From contig CAMPET010000070.1 in the NCBI GenBank assembly GCA_946803715.1, positions 174,659 through 238,658 of the forward strand: a stretch of 64,000 bases of DNA. The letters are read 5' to 3'. Of this stretch, positions 22,532 to 37,890 are shown piece after piece; position 1 is the first letter of the stretch, and the number at the start of each line of letters is the position of its first letter. The notes under the pieces were generated by a model. That model did not search any database. It was given only the letters and a program-made list of their open reading frames with translations, and had not been told where the DNA came from. The position numbers and the translations under genes were made by a program. This DNA is from Beroe ovata. Lineage: Eukaryota > Ctenophora > Nuda > Beroida > Beroidae.

Positions 22532-24163
22532 TGCTGTTCGGGAGAGAGAATATGTTACATGAAAAATCTTAAATAAAAAATGTTACATGCTGGGTCGGAG
22601 AAATCATGGTGAGGATACGCCTGACAAAAAAAGTGATGTAATGACGATCAAACTTGGTTCATTGACAAGATTTATTCTTGTGTTAGCCAGAAAACTGGTT
22701 ATGAATTAGAATTCGACAGAAGCTCAAAAGAGGAGAAGGACAGGGATGAGTTTCCGTCCAACATATGAATTATGAAGTAATATGGGAAGTGTCCCCGGCT
22801 GGGTCAAACTAAAAACATCCAAAATCTTATCCTCTAATCATTAGTATCAGATTTCAATCTGAAATCACGGAAACCGCTCACTGTTTTCATATTGCGTGAT
22901 AATTTGAAACAATTTTTCCGATCCCACACCCACAAACGTGATAAGATTTATGTTTGTTGGATCTCATCTCCCCCTCTTATATGTGACTTTTCAAGATCAT
23001 GAGTGACGTTGTGTCATGAGTTCAGGGCATGTGGAGTGCCAATCATCAGTCAAATATCTCAGAATCATGACGCCAGCAAGGTTGCTGCCACTTAATGCCA
23101 TGAAATGGCTATGTCGGTGGGAAGGAAACATTCGGATGCCGGCAAAACTTTCACACGGCAAAATAGTGCTATCTATTTTGAAACTTCATTACAAAGTCAT
23201 GTCAGGTCACACTGTGGGTCTTTGTAGGTAACACTGGAAATGGTGAAGATTTTGCTGAGAAAATAACAGCAATTTCCATGGAAAACATATGAGTGAATGT
23301 CGCGATACTCGCGGAATCATATCATATTCGTTGTATACAAGTGGATTCGCTCATTCTATAAAACCACGCGATCGATTAAGTATTATATGATTTCTCGTGA
23401 TTTTCCAACATTGAAACTTTGCATGAAATCCTCGAAGAATTGGCTAAGGATCAGCTACAACATATTGAGATTGGAGTTGGAGAATCACATTTCACCCGAA
23501 AAAAGGGGGCAGTTAGCTTTTATTTTCTAAAAAAGGTCCCGGAAAAAAGGACGAAATTGATCTTTTCCTCCTCCATTAATTTCAACAATCTCGGTTACTG
23601 AATGCAGTAACGAATGTGCTAAAAAGTGGCCATTTACACTGACCCCAGAGTACTCACCTCAGATATTTTATACCCCCAACAACAAGACAACCTTACCATC
23701 GAGTATAAATCGTGATGGGCCGAGAGTACAGTTTTATATAGGCCACTTTTAATCTTAATCTGATAAGCTTGGCATTTAAAGTTAAGTGAGTGTTGCATAA
23801 CTCAACTTGATTGATCAATGTCCATTAGTAACACAAGAAGATCACATAGCGGATGAGAGATTGCGATGAACTTAAAAAATGTTGTCAGAATTTATAACCA
23901 TGTCAACACGAATTGGGTTAAGTGTTAACAGGAAACTGTGTACCTATTTACTATTTTATACTTGTATTGTAACAAAAATACTTTTATTTTAACAAAAGCG
24001 GACAATAAGGTGAGAACTAATTTGACATCGACCTTATTATTAGGCGTCATTCTTGGTCGATTTTGACACCTTTATGTGTCTAAAGGCCAAGTTCACATAA
24101 TCACACAATGGGGGTGTTAATAATGTGTAAGGTTTATCACCTTTGGTTTTGTTAACTTATCAA
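22532..24163. other. 5' flank of Ig gene copy B; no gene seen
   Basis: Relative to copy A it has an insertion of roughly 70 bp around 22655-22725 and other differences within ~300 bp of the start codon. It becomes essentially identical to copy A further upstream. The match ends at 24163, where copy A meets its N. Confidence 0.6.
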
Positions 24164-24320
24164 CACTACTTTATGAAAAAGCATGGTTTTGAATAACTCT
24201 ACCGACCCTAACAACATGGAAAAAGAGGTAATTGAATCGTGTAGGAGAAAGAATTGCAAAAAGCACGAAAATTTGCAATCATAAAAAATGATAGACACGC
24301 AATGTTTGTTTAGTAAAAAA

Positions 24321-24353
24321 TGTGTGTGTGTGTGTGTGTGTGTGTNNNNAAAA

Positions 24354-24415
<62 letters not shown>

Positions 24416-24420
24416 TGTTT
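24321..24420. repeat. (GT)n microsatellite with 4-N gap
   Basis: TG repeats at 24321-24345 and 24356-24410 flank NNNN (24346-24349). AC-rich sequence follows at about 24763-24840. Confidence 0.95.
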
Positions 24421-27400
24421 ATTTATGTGTGCACTCAGGAGGTGTTTCAGTGTACTTATTACGGATTGTCTATCCAATAACTGGATCAGGATACATAATT
24501 AATTTATAATAGTCAGAAGAACGCACAGTGAAAATAATGAAGTAAAAATGATAAACTGATGAGCGCCATCGATATGGCATAACATGGAGTCGAGGATAAT
24601 CAAATACACTCGCGAGGGAAGATGTCATGAAATTAACGCACTTCATGGGAAAACTGGCGGCAGACAGCTGGGTTCTCAAGTATTAACCCTCCTCAGCACA
24701 AACAAACAAACAAACAAACATGCTTATGTAGGCAAAGAGCGGAGGAGGACAAACAACGCACGTACACACACACACACACACACATACACACACACTCACA
24801 CAAACACGCACATACACAGACGCAGACACACACACACACATATCTTACTGGAAAAGTACTTCAAACTAAGTATACACACGCTCTTGCGACGACAAAAATT
24901 AATGATTTTATTGAATTAAGAGCAGGGTAAGGTGCTGTATAAAAGTCTGGCTGTAAACTGAACGTGTATATCTTTAGTCAATTACGTATACTTCTCCTTA
25001 TACAGATAACGGGGACGTTAAACGGTCGAAAATGGGTCCCTTATATCATGCGCATACATAATATCAGGATTCTTTTCGTAAAATAATACCGAACATAATC
25101 ATGCTAGTGAACTACTTTTATCAATGGTTATCTAGGTGAACTTCTATTATCAATGGTTATCATCAAATTGTCACCTATATTGGTCAGCTGTACTGTCACC
25201 TATATTGGTCACCTATATCGAATCAAAATCGTAGGAATGACAACTCAAAAAACGTCATCATCGAAACATACCCCATGAGTCAAATTCAATCAAATATTCG
25301 AGTAGAAGCACAAGAAGCATATCAAAGCTGTACCTTCAACCTTGCTCGCGATCCTCATAATAAATTGAATAATAATTGAAATTTCATTGAAATCCCGATG
25401 ACTTGGATTGAATTCGTCATAAAATGGAGGGTACATCTGCAATTATTAAGTGAAAATCTAGATTTCCAAATTGGGAAGTTAAGGACATGGCAAGGTTACA
25501 AAATGTGAAACATATCACAGATGGTAACTTGAATAAAGCTCCCCGAAAAAATAATGAGATCCAGGTTCCATATAGAGAAAAACGGGATACAGCTTGCATA
25601 GAAATTGAGCATACAATCCAATTAGGGACTCATTGTGTAAACAATTGTCACTGATATTGTCTAACCCAATCAAAGTGATATGTGACCCAATCAATGCCCA
25701 ATTAGACAACTCACTAGGAAGTGCAGATTATTCGGACATGATTCAAGACAGACTAAAGATATGACAGCAATAATTGTGACAGTCAGAAAATTGTAAATTT
25801 GAACCCGCAAGAGAGCCAGAGTCTAGTCTCAATGTCTGTCTAAAGATATCAGATAAGCGATACAATGTCTAAGAATGAAGCCTCAAGGTAAGAAGGTAGG
25901 CGATAAGAGACGCGTATTACACAATGGCCTTCCAGCGAAAACATGTTCTGGATCCATCGCGGAGACACAAAATTTGACGTCATTAAATCCTAATTAATTT
26001 GAAATATGTATACAGAGCGTATGTGTGTATGTACATAATAGGTTGTAGGTACACATTGTGAACCAAAAACATAATTAAAAATGTGAATACAATGCGACCA
26101 TACGTTTGGTAAAGACCATGGACTATACATTCGTATTTGGTACAATCGTCAGACGTAGGTACAGGTATTGAAAATCCATAGGGTGTATGAACTGGAATAA
26201 TTGCCATCAAAAATCATACAAAAGATCATGGCAGAGGTCGGACCTCTTCGGTATAATAAATTATACACAGACCCTTATTATAAATCATTAGCGAGGGGAT
26301 TTGGATTAATATATATATATTCCTCGTCTCTGAAGGAGCGGGAACCGGTTTAGCTAGACTTCGGATCACGTGATGGAGAGACGAGAACCAATCACCGATC
26401 GAGATTTGGGTACAATAACCAATCACCGATCACAATAAGGAGAACAGAGTTTGTACGTAATGTAGGGTGGGTCAGCGGGAATTTGATTAGCTTTATGAAG
26501 GAGTAATTGAGAGAAGGGGTTCAGTATAGGGCTGTATGAATGGGGGTTGATCAAGCTTCAACAAGGGATTAATATATTGGCGAGGAGAAGAGAATGTCAA
26601 ACGCGATCGTGTAAATTGAGGACTTCATCAAAAACAAACGTGTTCGGAAACGTCCATAAGACGAGGATATGATCTTCTGATGGATATTTTCGGGGGAATC
26701 GTAGAAGAGGGCGACTCAATTCTGATCACCGCACATTCTTACATAAATACATGTCACCCATGCATCAACATCACTTATATTATCATACTGAGGATTTGAT
26801 CACCCCTAACACCATGGGTGTCGTTTCATTAATAACGGGATTAATTCCAATAATATATGTGCTAGCCCATGATTGGTTCATTTGGCAGGGACTCTGGCAG
26901 TTCATTGGCCGATTTTCCGGCAAAAACACAGGTCTAACACCAATATATCAGCATTGTTTGAGATACCTCAATGGATTATTGAGACTTATTGCTCCTATGC
27001 AAGGAGCTAGCTGGATCGTGAACTGTGATCAGGAACTTTTGTACAACGCCGGAAAACGGAAGCAAAGAATCTAAAGCTAGTGACCGTAAACAAACATCAT
27101 GATGACCCGCAGGAAAATGGTGATGAAAATATATGATTCACAACCATCAGGAAAATTGCTTTCAAGCAATAATTATATTGAACCCTTCACATTATATGAC
27201 GCGTTGGACTTGAACGGATGACATTATTTCGAGTGTTTTGAACCCGGAAAAATGGGAAGAAGAAGAGAACGAAAGAAATGGAACGAATAGAAAACTACAT
27301 CCTCAGTTTAGGATAATCCTTGTGAAAACTATTATACCCTCCCCCAAACGCTAGAAAAAACCTTAGTCCAACCTCAAGCATTACGGTTTAGCAGGTAACT

Positions 27401-28444
27401 ACCTTCATCTTATGTATGGTTTTATCACAAGCTATACCTCGAGAAGTAAGAAGTCTAATTCCAAGCTATGTGGCCCGGTTATTAATCCGGAATTAGGAAC
27501 CTATCTTAGTCTCTGCCTATCTCTCTTAGGCATGTCTTTCATCTCATAACGGAGCATGGGAAAAGTCCATGCCGAAAGCATTGCACGTGCTGAACAAGCC
27601 CAACTAGAACACGTGCTTAATGCAACACGTGCTTAATGCAATTACTACACGCGTTGACACGGTCATCACGATTAAAAGGGAACTGCAGTAAGTATGCCAA
27701 TACCATAAAAAAGCGCTAGAATTTGGTTGGTAGGAACATTAAAATGGCAACCTAGGAACCGCATCCAAGTTCATACTTCAGGAGATTCCAATTATTATTC
27801 CTTATCGGTAGTACCTATATGTTTGACCCGCGGCCCTCATCTAAGGTCCTCATACATTCATATATTATATTGGGGACATATCAAGCTTCAATATAATTAA
27901 TTAAATCAGTGATAATTATCGAAAATATATGTATCCCTACTCGCGCACTTTTGGAGATAAAATATTTTCGAGATAAGCTCGAGAGTCGAGGTATCATTAC
28001 AAATGAATAATGATGATAAATTCTCCCCTGAGGAGGACGGAATAAAACAATTAGCTAGGAAATCTAGAGATGGCACGTGCATATATTCGAGCGAGGTATC
28101 ATGGGTAATGGGCATGAGGGTGTAGACTCTACACTGCAGGGTTTAGAGGTGCAATCAGTACCTACCCTCGTCTGAATTATTATATACTGATGCTGCTGCC
28201 GTGGGATGCATAATAATAGGAGTAGGGAATGAACTCTTTATTATAGTGTCATGAGTGTCATCATGATGATGACGGTCACGTACTTCAACCACTTCATGAG
28301 TATGACCATTCTTCCTGCAGAGTGAGTGACCCGTCCAGGCAACGTCCAGGCAATATCGCTGCTGTCCAGGCACTAGCTCATATCGCTGCAGCATTAAATC
28401 AACATCACGCCGTGATACGACCATGAGTGCGGAACTGGCGTATC

Positions 28445-28494
28445 TGTCAATATCTGTCAATATCTGTCAATATCTGTCAATATCTGTTAATCCT
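28445..28494. repeat. 10-bp tandem repeat, 5 units
   Basis: ATCTGTCAAT repeated four times, then ATCTGTTAAT. Confidence 0.9.
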
Positions 28495-31400
28495 TCCAAT
28501 ATTGGGGGAGAACTTATAGAGGTCGATGTTTAGGTCCTATTGACTCCCCGGATATGTTAATCGCGACTTAAATAATCTGGGTTGCAATCCGATTATTCAA
28601 GGAGTAGGTGCTAATATGTAATTATGACAAATAAATTCACACGTCCTATTGCAGTAACCGATCGATTATTCCATTGTTTATTCGATTAAATACTTAGTGC
28701 GTGCATTATTCATTCATTCTTTATGGAAAGGTTATGTCATTAAATAAAGTTCAAGTTTGAGAGAACGTTGGAAAGTGTCTGTGATAGGGGAAAATGTAGA
28801 TAGAGAGGAAGGAGTGGAGATGGTATGAACAGAATAAATTGGTAAAACAGCAGAAATCGGCAGAATCGTGAGTGTTTACAACGTGTTTGCAACGTGAGTA
28901 CCTATACCCTAGAGTTTGTGTGTGTGGGGGAGTGTGATCTAGGAAATTAGGTGAAAACACGGCTATCATCTCTCAAGCCATCACGTGACAATGTAAACAC
29001 GTGTGGGTCAATGTGTCATCAGATCACGTGACCTTTGGTCCCCACTCCCCAACCATAGATAAGTGGAGGTTCATAGAACATTTGGGGCTAGTATAATAGC
29101 CTATATCTGCAGCACAAATGTCAACTTCCATTAAAATGTGGTTCTATCAATTTAATCTCAATTATCAACCAGCTAAACCAAAATTAAACTCAATAAATCA
29201 AATTGAATAGTCCACTCTATCTTGGCAGCTATTGTAATTCGCTCATGCAGTGAGTCTATGAATCATCCACGTAGCTATAACTTTCACGAATTCAATCACT
29301 CCGCAATCAGTTGAGGTCAAGGTATAGCTGCGTCACACCAAGTGCCCATTATAATGGTGGACCAGAGGATAAACGCTGTCACGAGAATTCCAAGAATACA
29401 ACAATATTATGCAGTGTGCCAAACGAAAAGCAAGATTCAAAAATCAAATAATCCAAAATATGTGGGATAAATGCGTACGACTACGCGGCAGGAAGTAATA
29501 TAGTTCAAAAGTAGCCGGCCACCGCATAGCCAATTCAAACAATCGCCATGTAAAGGGAACTTGACAATTTTGGGTTAACAAAATAACATACTTGGACGTA
29601 GTTTATTATTTTGTTAACTCAATATTGCTAGATGGTTACTGCGCGGCTTAGTATAAAATATCGTGTTACTATAGTGACGCAAATTATAAGATAGGTGTTT
29701 CGGGTTTCCGCGAGCCAATATATAACTTTGAAAAGTGGTGACATATTATGTATGCTAAATGTCCACACTCAACTGGCATTAACAAGTCACCAATTCACAC
29801 GTCTTACTTAATTTATCTACTTATAAAACAGCAATTATATCACAAAGCAAATAAGTTTGGCGAAAATAACAAGGTTCTGGGCCATGATCAAGCCCATCAC
29901 TAAACCAGATGACTGAAAGGAATGAAAATACCTTCCCAAAAGCGCGCACCTATATCATACAATAGTGAAAAGGTAAGAAGAGAGCATCATGACGTGTAAG
30001 TGTATGCAGTAGACACCTGCGATAATTTATTAGATTTCATATGACGACTAAACACCGCAGTCTGTTATACACTGTATGACCGCCACCATACTTGATGATT
30101 TTAAATGGATTAGTATATGTGTGAAGGCGCAGCCGATACGTTATAGAGGTATTGCTCCTTTATAATTAAGTTTCACTCCATGGTTTGTATGAAAATCAAG
30201 GTTTACGATAGAAAATGGTCAAAAGTATGTGCGAGGGTAGTCATGAAAAAAATGTTTAGAGTCTTGGTCATCTTCGCACGATCACCGCATGGTTTTCGAT
30301 TTCAAAATTACGACGTCGCATAGATATTTAATGAAATCAAAACAGTCACTTCATATATTGCATCGGAAGCTGGATCGATGCAGAAAATGCGCTCATGTCC
30401 GACGCGGGAATCGAAATATCAAAGGGAAACGCCGTGAAATGGAGTTGTATGCGCATGGTTCATTCGAGGACTTCATGCACTATATATCATTATATGGTGC
30501 GACGTATTCAGACCATAGATCAGGTTTCACTTATAGGGAGGTCTCAGCTTCTCCAAACATGGGTGAAAACACGGTTACAGTACCTAAATAATATTCATGA
30601 GACGCACAAATTGTGTCCCACGGATGCAAATCGCTAATCGATCAATCCTAAGACTAGATCTGACATGAAACGCTGAACTGCGACGGTTAACTAGGTCCAT
30701 AAATCGGGTCATAGGTACTTGATTCAGGTTCTAATGGAAATTATTTCGTTACGGGTGCACTGGAGACAACGGAAAAGACACTAAGATTTCTTATCACAGA
30801 TACTCATTCCAAACTTGTAATGCCACGTAAATCCAGGCACAATTATAGAGCTCTTCTTATAGAACTGATTCAAGTAACAATCACTGACAAAACCCTGATG
30901 ACAGATAACACGATTCACTCAAGGCTTATCTCATGATTCACTCATGGCTTGGGTCAAAATAGGACACATGTGTTGCCGTGGGATGAGTGAGAATGGAAAT
31001 CCAGATAAGTCCTAATTAACCCGAACAAATTGATACGAATAAAGAGAATTTTGTCAGCGCAAGCTTAAGTATATTATGAAGGAGCAACATGTTACAAATT
31101 ATAATTACCCTACCCCCTCCTCCCTCTTTCATGTACTCCTTCATAAATCTCACTGAAGTTATAGACGTCGTGTGATTGGATATTAATTAGACCCTCCCCT
31201 CTTAACACCTCGGGACTTCATCTAGACAGAATATTGCGATAAACTTGTCATAAACCATCACGTCATACAAGTTTTGTTATTATGGATAGAAGCAGGTTTC
31301 CTTCCCCCAAAATGGCTGATTAGACTGATAAATGTGACACATTACATCACTTCGAGAAAATCCGATAGGAAACAGCTGAGAAACTAGATACTGCAGATCA

Positions 31401-32521
31401 TAATCACTTTTTCACTTGGGGTCGGAGACAGGAAGTTATAACCGTGCTGCTGCTGCCTTGTATGAGAAGTGAGAAATCAAGAAAGAATTATCGTATTTTC
31501 TATATCCACAAATTCGAACACCACACATGAATATACACACCTCAATACAAGCTGCATGGTATGGTTAGAACTTTGTTTCTCAAAAGGTGCGATACCATCT
31601 CCAAAAACACAAAGAAATCATGCTCGAACTAATCTAATCTGTTGATTGCACGGATAATTCGCTCAGAGTGTGTAGCTAGGTAGCTGTGCCAAGTCAACAC
31701 ATCATACTGCATATTGTGTGCATCGAACAATACAACTAGATTCGGGAGCTCTGAGCAATGCACAGCGACACCATATCTGCAGGTTCATGATACAACATAA
31801 AGATGACAACGACAGCGCCGCGCATGACCGTGACACGTCCGATTTAAACACGTGCCTAGCTGCGTCATATTGACACACATGATTTGAAGTAACTTTTACA
31901 CGGAGCTATGAAGGTACCGTAAGTAAGGTAAGTAGCATGATAGGGAGAAATGTAGCATCTTCTTGGTTACAANAGAGAGTTTCTTATAGAAAAAACTGAG
32001 TGTACTTAAGTATAATGGATAAAGTCAGGCCCTACTATCTTATTATCACAGTGTAAGTGTCAAAGATTATTCTTTCAGAGTTTGTTTATACAAAATTTAT
32101 GCTACGTTGTCGCCGAAAAAGAACCGTACGCTATGAAAGCGGTTCAAAGAGAAATGCGTGTTTCACCGGGGAACGCTCTTGACAGCCAGATGAGCTGTTG
32201 CGAACTCCGGTTCTTTACAACCTCACATCACATTTCAATCACCTCAGTACCTCACTCTAACCCCACTTTCTTATGCCCTTAAAAATTTGAGAACTATCCT
32301 CTTAAAGAATGCAATACATAATAGTAACATCATAACTTTTCCAATTTAAAACATGGACAAAATCGAGTATATGGAGGATTTGACATAAAGAAGTGTGAGG
32401 GATCGATTTTGAGAATGTGATATTATACATGTACAGGAAAATCGCCAAAATAACATATCCTTGTGTTTCAACATAGCTCCGAAGTTAGCATATAGACCCC
32501 CAAATTTTTTGACGTTTTTAN

Positions 32522-32667
32522 TTCTAAACTCTATGATATGAAAAAGAACGCGGCATATTTGACAGACTGCCGCCACATCACGTGTAGAAACACTGCAGCT
32601 TTTTCTAGTGATGTGGCGGCAGTCTGTCAAATATGCCGCGTTCTTTTTCATATCATAGAGTTTAGAA
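32522..32667. repeat. Perfect 59-bp inverted repeat with 28-bp spacer
   Basis: Left arm 32522-32580 and right arm 32609-32667 are exact reverse complements. The left arm begins directly after a lone N at 32521, so an assembly or read-fold artefact is as likely as a real palindromic element. Confidence 0.85.
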
Positions 32668-35600
32668 TAAAGAATGCCAGATGCCGCGAATAGGAACAAC
32701 CAAATGTTATTTGGTTTTGGGAAAAATAGAGTAGTAGAATTTAGTACCTATAGGTACGTTCATAAATGTGCATTCATATTTGATTTGTGGGAAGAAAGCA
32801 AAACTTAAAATAGTTACTTAGCACATAAAACTTCATATCAGATGATTATTCTGTTGATAACGCCTTAGATGAGCGATATTCGCTCAAAATTCGGCCAGAA
32901 ATCAATTTAACGTCGGAAAATACATAGGAATCGATAGTATTTGTATGAGAATCGGCTCAGAAAAGCGAAATACGGTCAGGATGCCCATGATAACTTGGTG
33001 GAAATAGTATACATTGAAATTAGAAGTCACCGATGTTTCCAAACACTATAAAATTATAAAATTGGACACAAAACCTTTCTGTCTATATCACCCATTCTGT
33101 CTATGAATCCATAGCGGAAGTCGTAGCGAAGAGCACATGTACATCAAAACTCGAAAAGCTATACCAAAAATGGACAGCACAATTCATAGCCGGTGTAGAT
33201 TGTTACACGGCGGCTGCTGTTTTCCCGCGGGCAAAGAAAATTGGGAGAGGATGGGTGAATTTCTTTGACCACAGAAAAAAGAATCGCGATCCGAGTCTAT
33301 TTAGATAGTTAGATGTAAGCGGGCGAACGTAGGTACTTTTTATATAGCTAAAGGCTTTGACTCTAGACACGACAGCTAAAAACTGCACCAAAAGCTAGGA
33401 AAGAATTGCGTATCTAGTATCTACGAGGGTAGCTGACTTCAAACTCACATCCAAAACAAACATACCTCTATAATGATAGCTGCAGTCGCGTGAGGGAGGA
33501 GAGGGGGCTGTTAATTATCAGTAATCAGTGATCCAATCATGACAAGTGCAAATATTATTGGTACGATACATAGCGTGTAAAAATGTGAAAAACAAATTCA
33601 GATGGAAAACAATGAAACTTTTTGATTTTCGCACTGCGAAGTTTCTTAATTCGAAACTTGACTTAAGAAAGTTGAATTAAGAATTCGAAAATGTGTGATA
33701 AAAAATCATCCAGAAGGCAAAGAAATATAGACGCACAACATATGAGTGCCCCTATAATAGACAAACGTCTAACTAAACCTACCTACTATAAAACCTCATG
33801 ACAATATTATAGGGATTGATTTGATTTGTTCGCCCATGAAACCCAAACTTAAGAAGAATTCTCGCTCGTATGCACCTGTGTGAGTGTGTTATGTAAACAA
33901 ACAGCTAGCAAGGTGCACCTATATTAACTTCAAATCAAGTAGTGATTTCACATCAAGTTCCGTAGATGTCGAGAATAATGGTCCGAGTGCCCATGATGAG
34001 ACCATGCAATATAGTCATGCATCTATCACCTGACAATCTGTCACATTCGGGGTTCTGTCATTTCAAATGACGTACTCCAAGCTCGATCAATATATGGTTC
34101 GTACTGATCAGAAAGTCGAAATTGAAAACCACGTGATCCTATAATGAGTAGACAAACGCTCCATCGCGTCTTGTAGTCGCCCCAACCCCCAAGTAATGAA
34201 TAACTTGGTCAAAAAGTATCACAAATAAATCACTCTATAATATGATAAGAGGAATTATAGACGCCAAAATTGCCTTAATTTCGTTATACAACAACGTCAT
34301 AGAAGGAAGAAACGTCGTAGCACAAACGCACGATACACTCACATGCTATGGAATGTAACCGCGCTGCGCGTCTTTCTCGATAAAACTCGATTATTCCGGG
34401 AGATGGGGAGTGATTGACGATACCCATTTCGGAGAATTGACGACCGCTACAATCTGAGTCACATTTACATGGTACATATGGCTTGTGTTAGTCACATACG
34501 ATTTCGAATTGACAGGGATCGCTGCGCCAAATTTAGACCAACCTGCCGCATATCATTTCAATCTTGTCTAAACTATGGAATTCTGCTCAGATTACTTCAC
34601 GAGCGATGACAGGTTAAAAAACGCGATGATTCATGCAAAATTGGAAACATTCGTACAAAAACCGAACATTTCACGCAAAAACCCACGCAGCTGTACGTGA
34701 GAAACACGAAATTGCGAGTTATGCAGAGCACTAACCTACCATACGTCACACGTAGATCATTAGAAATAAACGTCACTGGGAAAATATTCCGCTACGTTTA
34801 TAATAATTCTTTTGAACGGATCCAATTCAAGTAATGAACTGTAGTAAATTTAGTCCTTAATTCATCACAAATATGTCGCGCACAAGAAGACAGGAAGACA
34901 GGAAGACAAATTTTAACAAAAAACGGAATTCCCAATGATTTAAAAAGATATGTGGAGAGAGAGAGAGGGGGAGGGTTTGTTATAGGTACGTCACCAGATG
35001 GAACTGGAATTCATATAATCCCACAGAAAAAGAAGAAGAGGTTATAGACCCCGCAGCATTGATCGGCACATATATATTCGATTACACACACCTAGTATAA
35101 CACCTAGTATAACACCTAGGTACCTCAGAGTACGTTTACGATATATAACACACCCATGATTAACCCTGGAAATGATTGAATTTAGCGGGAAATGTTGAGA
35201 CGTGAGCTGCTGGTCTATATATATAATATGAGTTTTCTTAATGAAAAGAATTCTTATCAGGAATTTATAAGATAGGGAAAAGACCGTACGTGCATGTGTT
35301 CTGTATAATAATAATAACGAGATTTCTTCATTTTAGGCGGGAATTGAGGCATAGGATGGGTCAGCGGTGTGACACATATCAATGACATCATGATTAATTC
35401 GGTATGGAATCGAATTTTCAGGGAAATAAGGAAATGGGTGAAGGCACCTACCACAGCAAAATAAGATTGATGGAACATAACGAACTTGAAACAACAACAT
35501 AGATAAGAAAGGAAATTGGGAAGCCCACCCATACCCATACATTTCGAAATCAAATCGGTGAATATATTCATGAGACACACACACAGACACGCAAGCTCGA

Positions 35601-37749
35601 ATGATTGAAAATTCTCACACATTTTCAAGCTCTACATTCATGAAATATATGTTAAAGAGACGTTACGAACTTGAATACCTCAGCACAAACACTCACACAC
35701 GTCACACACGCATACATCATTATACAAAACTGTACAAAACAAACAAAGATTCAAATATCGCATTCCACTTAAAAAGATTTGCATGCTAGGAAGGTATATT
35801 TTCCAGGCTTGCTATAAAAATTCTCACGGAACGGGAAAGATGCAAGTTTTTCTTGCGCAGGTGTCAGGCATATATTCTGCTGCGGTTGAAGAACAGAAAG
35901 TCATCAGGATAGTTCGCGATGCACTGAAAGCACTCAAATTGAAATTTTCGGACAGAAATTTAAATATCTAATTGGTCAATTAAATTTTGCGATAATTCTG
36001 TCACATCGTGTGAGAGCAAATGATAGGGACTACTTAAAAGTCGAGCTGAGAGAGATTCGAAAAAAAGGGATTCGAAAAAATAAGGGATTCGAAAGGTTAC
36101 GATTTCGTGACTTTTTCTCCGAACGGACAAACTTTTCCCATAATCACAAGAGGAACGATCAATATATAATTTTCATCTGATTAATTATAAGGAGGAGTTA
36201 TTTGGAAATTAAATTTTCCAATGCAAAATATGATCATTAACCAGATTCCTGCTATCGGTGCCAGTTTGCTTGGACTAATATATATGAGCACACAGCTATA
36301 GCTAGACAGACATCACAGCATGCGTGGTGCAAATGAGAATCCATCTGGAACACAGGCATGATAATATACGGAAATGAAAATAATATGAGGGCGTGATATA
36401 CAGAATATATGTGCATAACCCAAGCGGGATTTGTAGATGTTATTAAATTCTCTGCGAAGATGATGTTTACTTTTCTGCGTATCCAAACCACAAAACGACA
36501 CGGGACGAGAAAGGGGGGCTGGGAGGGTTCTTTTGAAAATATTATCCCAGTCTGCAGTTGACTCAATATGAGATTGATCAAGATCGGGGAAAAAAGTTCT
36601 GTCTAGAGTGACGCCTACCATTCGGAATCGCAATTGCAAGAATCATATAAGACGTGTATGGTAGGTTGGTTTCGAGAAACCGAGAATTGGGTTATTGATC
36701 TGTCATCAAAGGGGGAGGGGGGGTAGATTTATCATTCCACGAAACTGACAGGTTCAACAATCATTATATATCGGTAAAGGCGTCCTCCATCTATACACAT
36801 CTATGCTATGTGAACCAATATTATAAGTGCGTGATACATAGACTTAAACGGTTTTATCATGATTTAAACACAGCTATCCCAGGCTCGGTATGACAAGTTT
36901 GACACTTCCAATGATGACAAGTTTGACACTTCCATATGACCTTAGCATATCCTCTGTGATCCGGAATAAGGTCAAATAGCGGTGAAATTGCGGTGAAATT
37001 TGTTTGCGAGGAATCTACCGAAGTTCATATAGAAGTGTTGATGTCGGTTCGTTGATATGATGAACACCTCTTTTTCAAGCGTAGAGTTGCTTTGAATGAA
37101 TTCAAGGAAATTCATGGAATAAGACAGTGAAATCGGGTTGAATAACTCCTGCGTATACTTCTTAGGAGCTTGTGAAAATCACAAAATCGGTAATCACCGA
37201 TTCAAAACCATTCTTAGTAGGTGCATATAGCTGGAGCTGACAGACGACAGAGAATCGCTTTTCAGGCATCTGCGGTAGACGAACCTTACTGGGAATCTAG
37301 AACTTCTATCGATCACTTGGAATTTCTCGATCTCAGACAGAAGCTAGAGATCCTTGGTGTTGGGTTGTATTTACAGTGTGATACGTCTTGTATCACGTTA
37401 ATTTTAGTCGGAACCATGATGCTAATTGCTATTGTTGTCTAGTTCACAATTAGAGTTCAGAGTTAGGATAAGAGTCATGGTTAAAGTTTGGGTTAACGTG
37501 AAGAGTATAGTTAGGGTCAGGGTAGAGAAAATTGGACACAAGAAACTGAAACGATGATTGATCACAAACAACAGCATATAGACACATATTTAGACAACAT
37601 ATAGGCACACACACACACACACACACACCTCATAACAGGCAAGAGACACACACGATTAAACGCATACCACCACACAACGCATACCACACTTATGAACATG
37701 AGTAACTCCCATTATGTGATCTAATCATGCCTCACACAGTGCTACACAG

Positions 37750-37890
37750 TGGTCAGTGCAATGCAGCGATACAGTACTACAGTATACTGCAATACACTGC
37801 AGTGATACAGTACTACAGTATACTTCAATACACAGCAGTGATACAGTATTATAGTACACTGCAATACACTGCAGTGGCACAGTACTACAA
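37750..37890. repeat. ~42-bp minisatellite, about 3.3 units
   Basis: Units of the form CAATACACTGCAGTGATACA followed by GTACTACAGTATACT(G/T), with few mismatches. Confidence 0.9.

Noticed and set aside
26751-27074. 107-codon plus-strand open frame with a hydrophobic stretch
   Set aside because: No recognisable family, no splice or repeat support, and length within chance for AT-rich DNA of this size.
28441-28494. CRISPR-like array
   Set aside because: Units are 10 bp and contiguous, with no spacers, in a eukaryotic genome; it is a simple tandem repeat.
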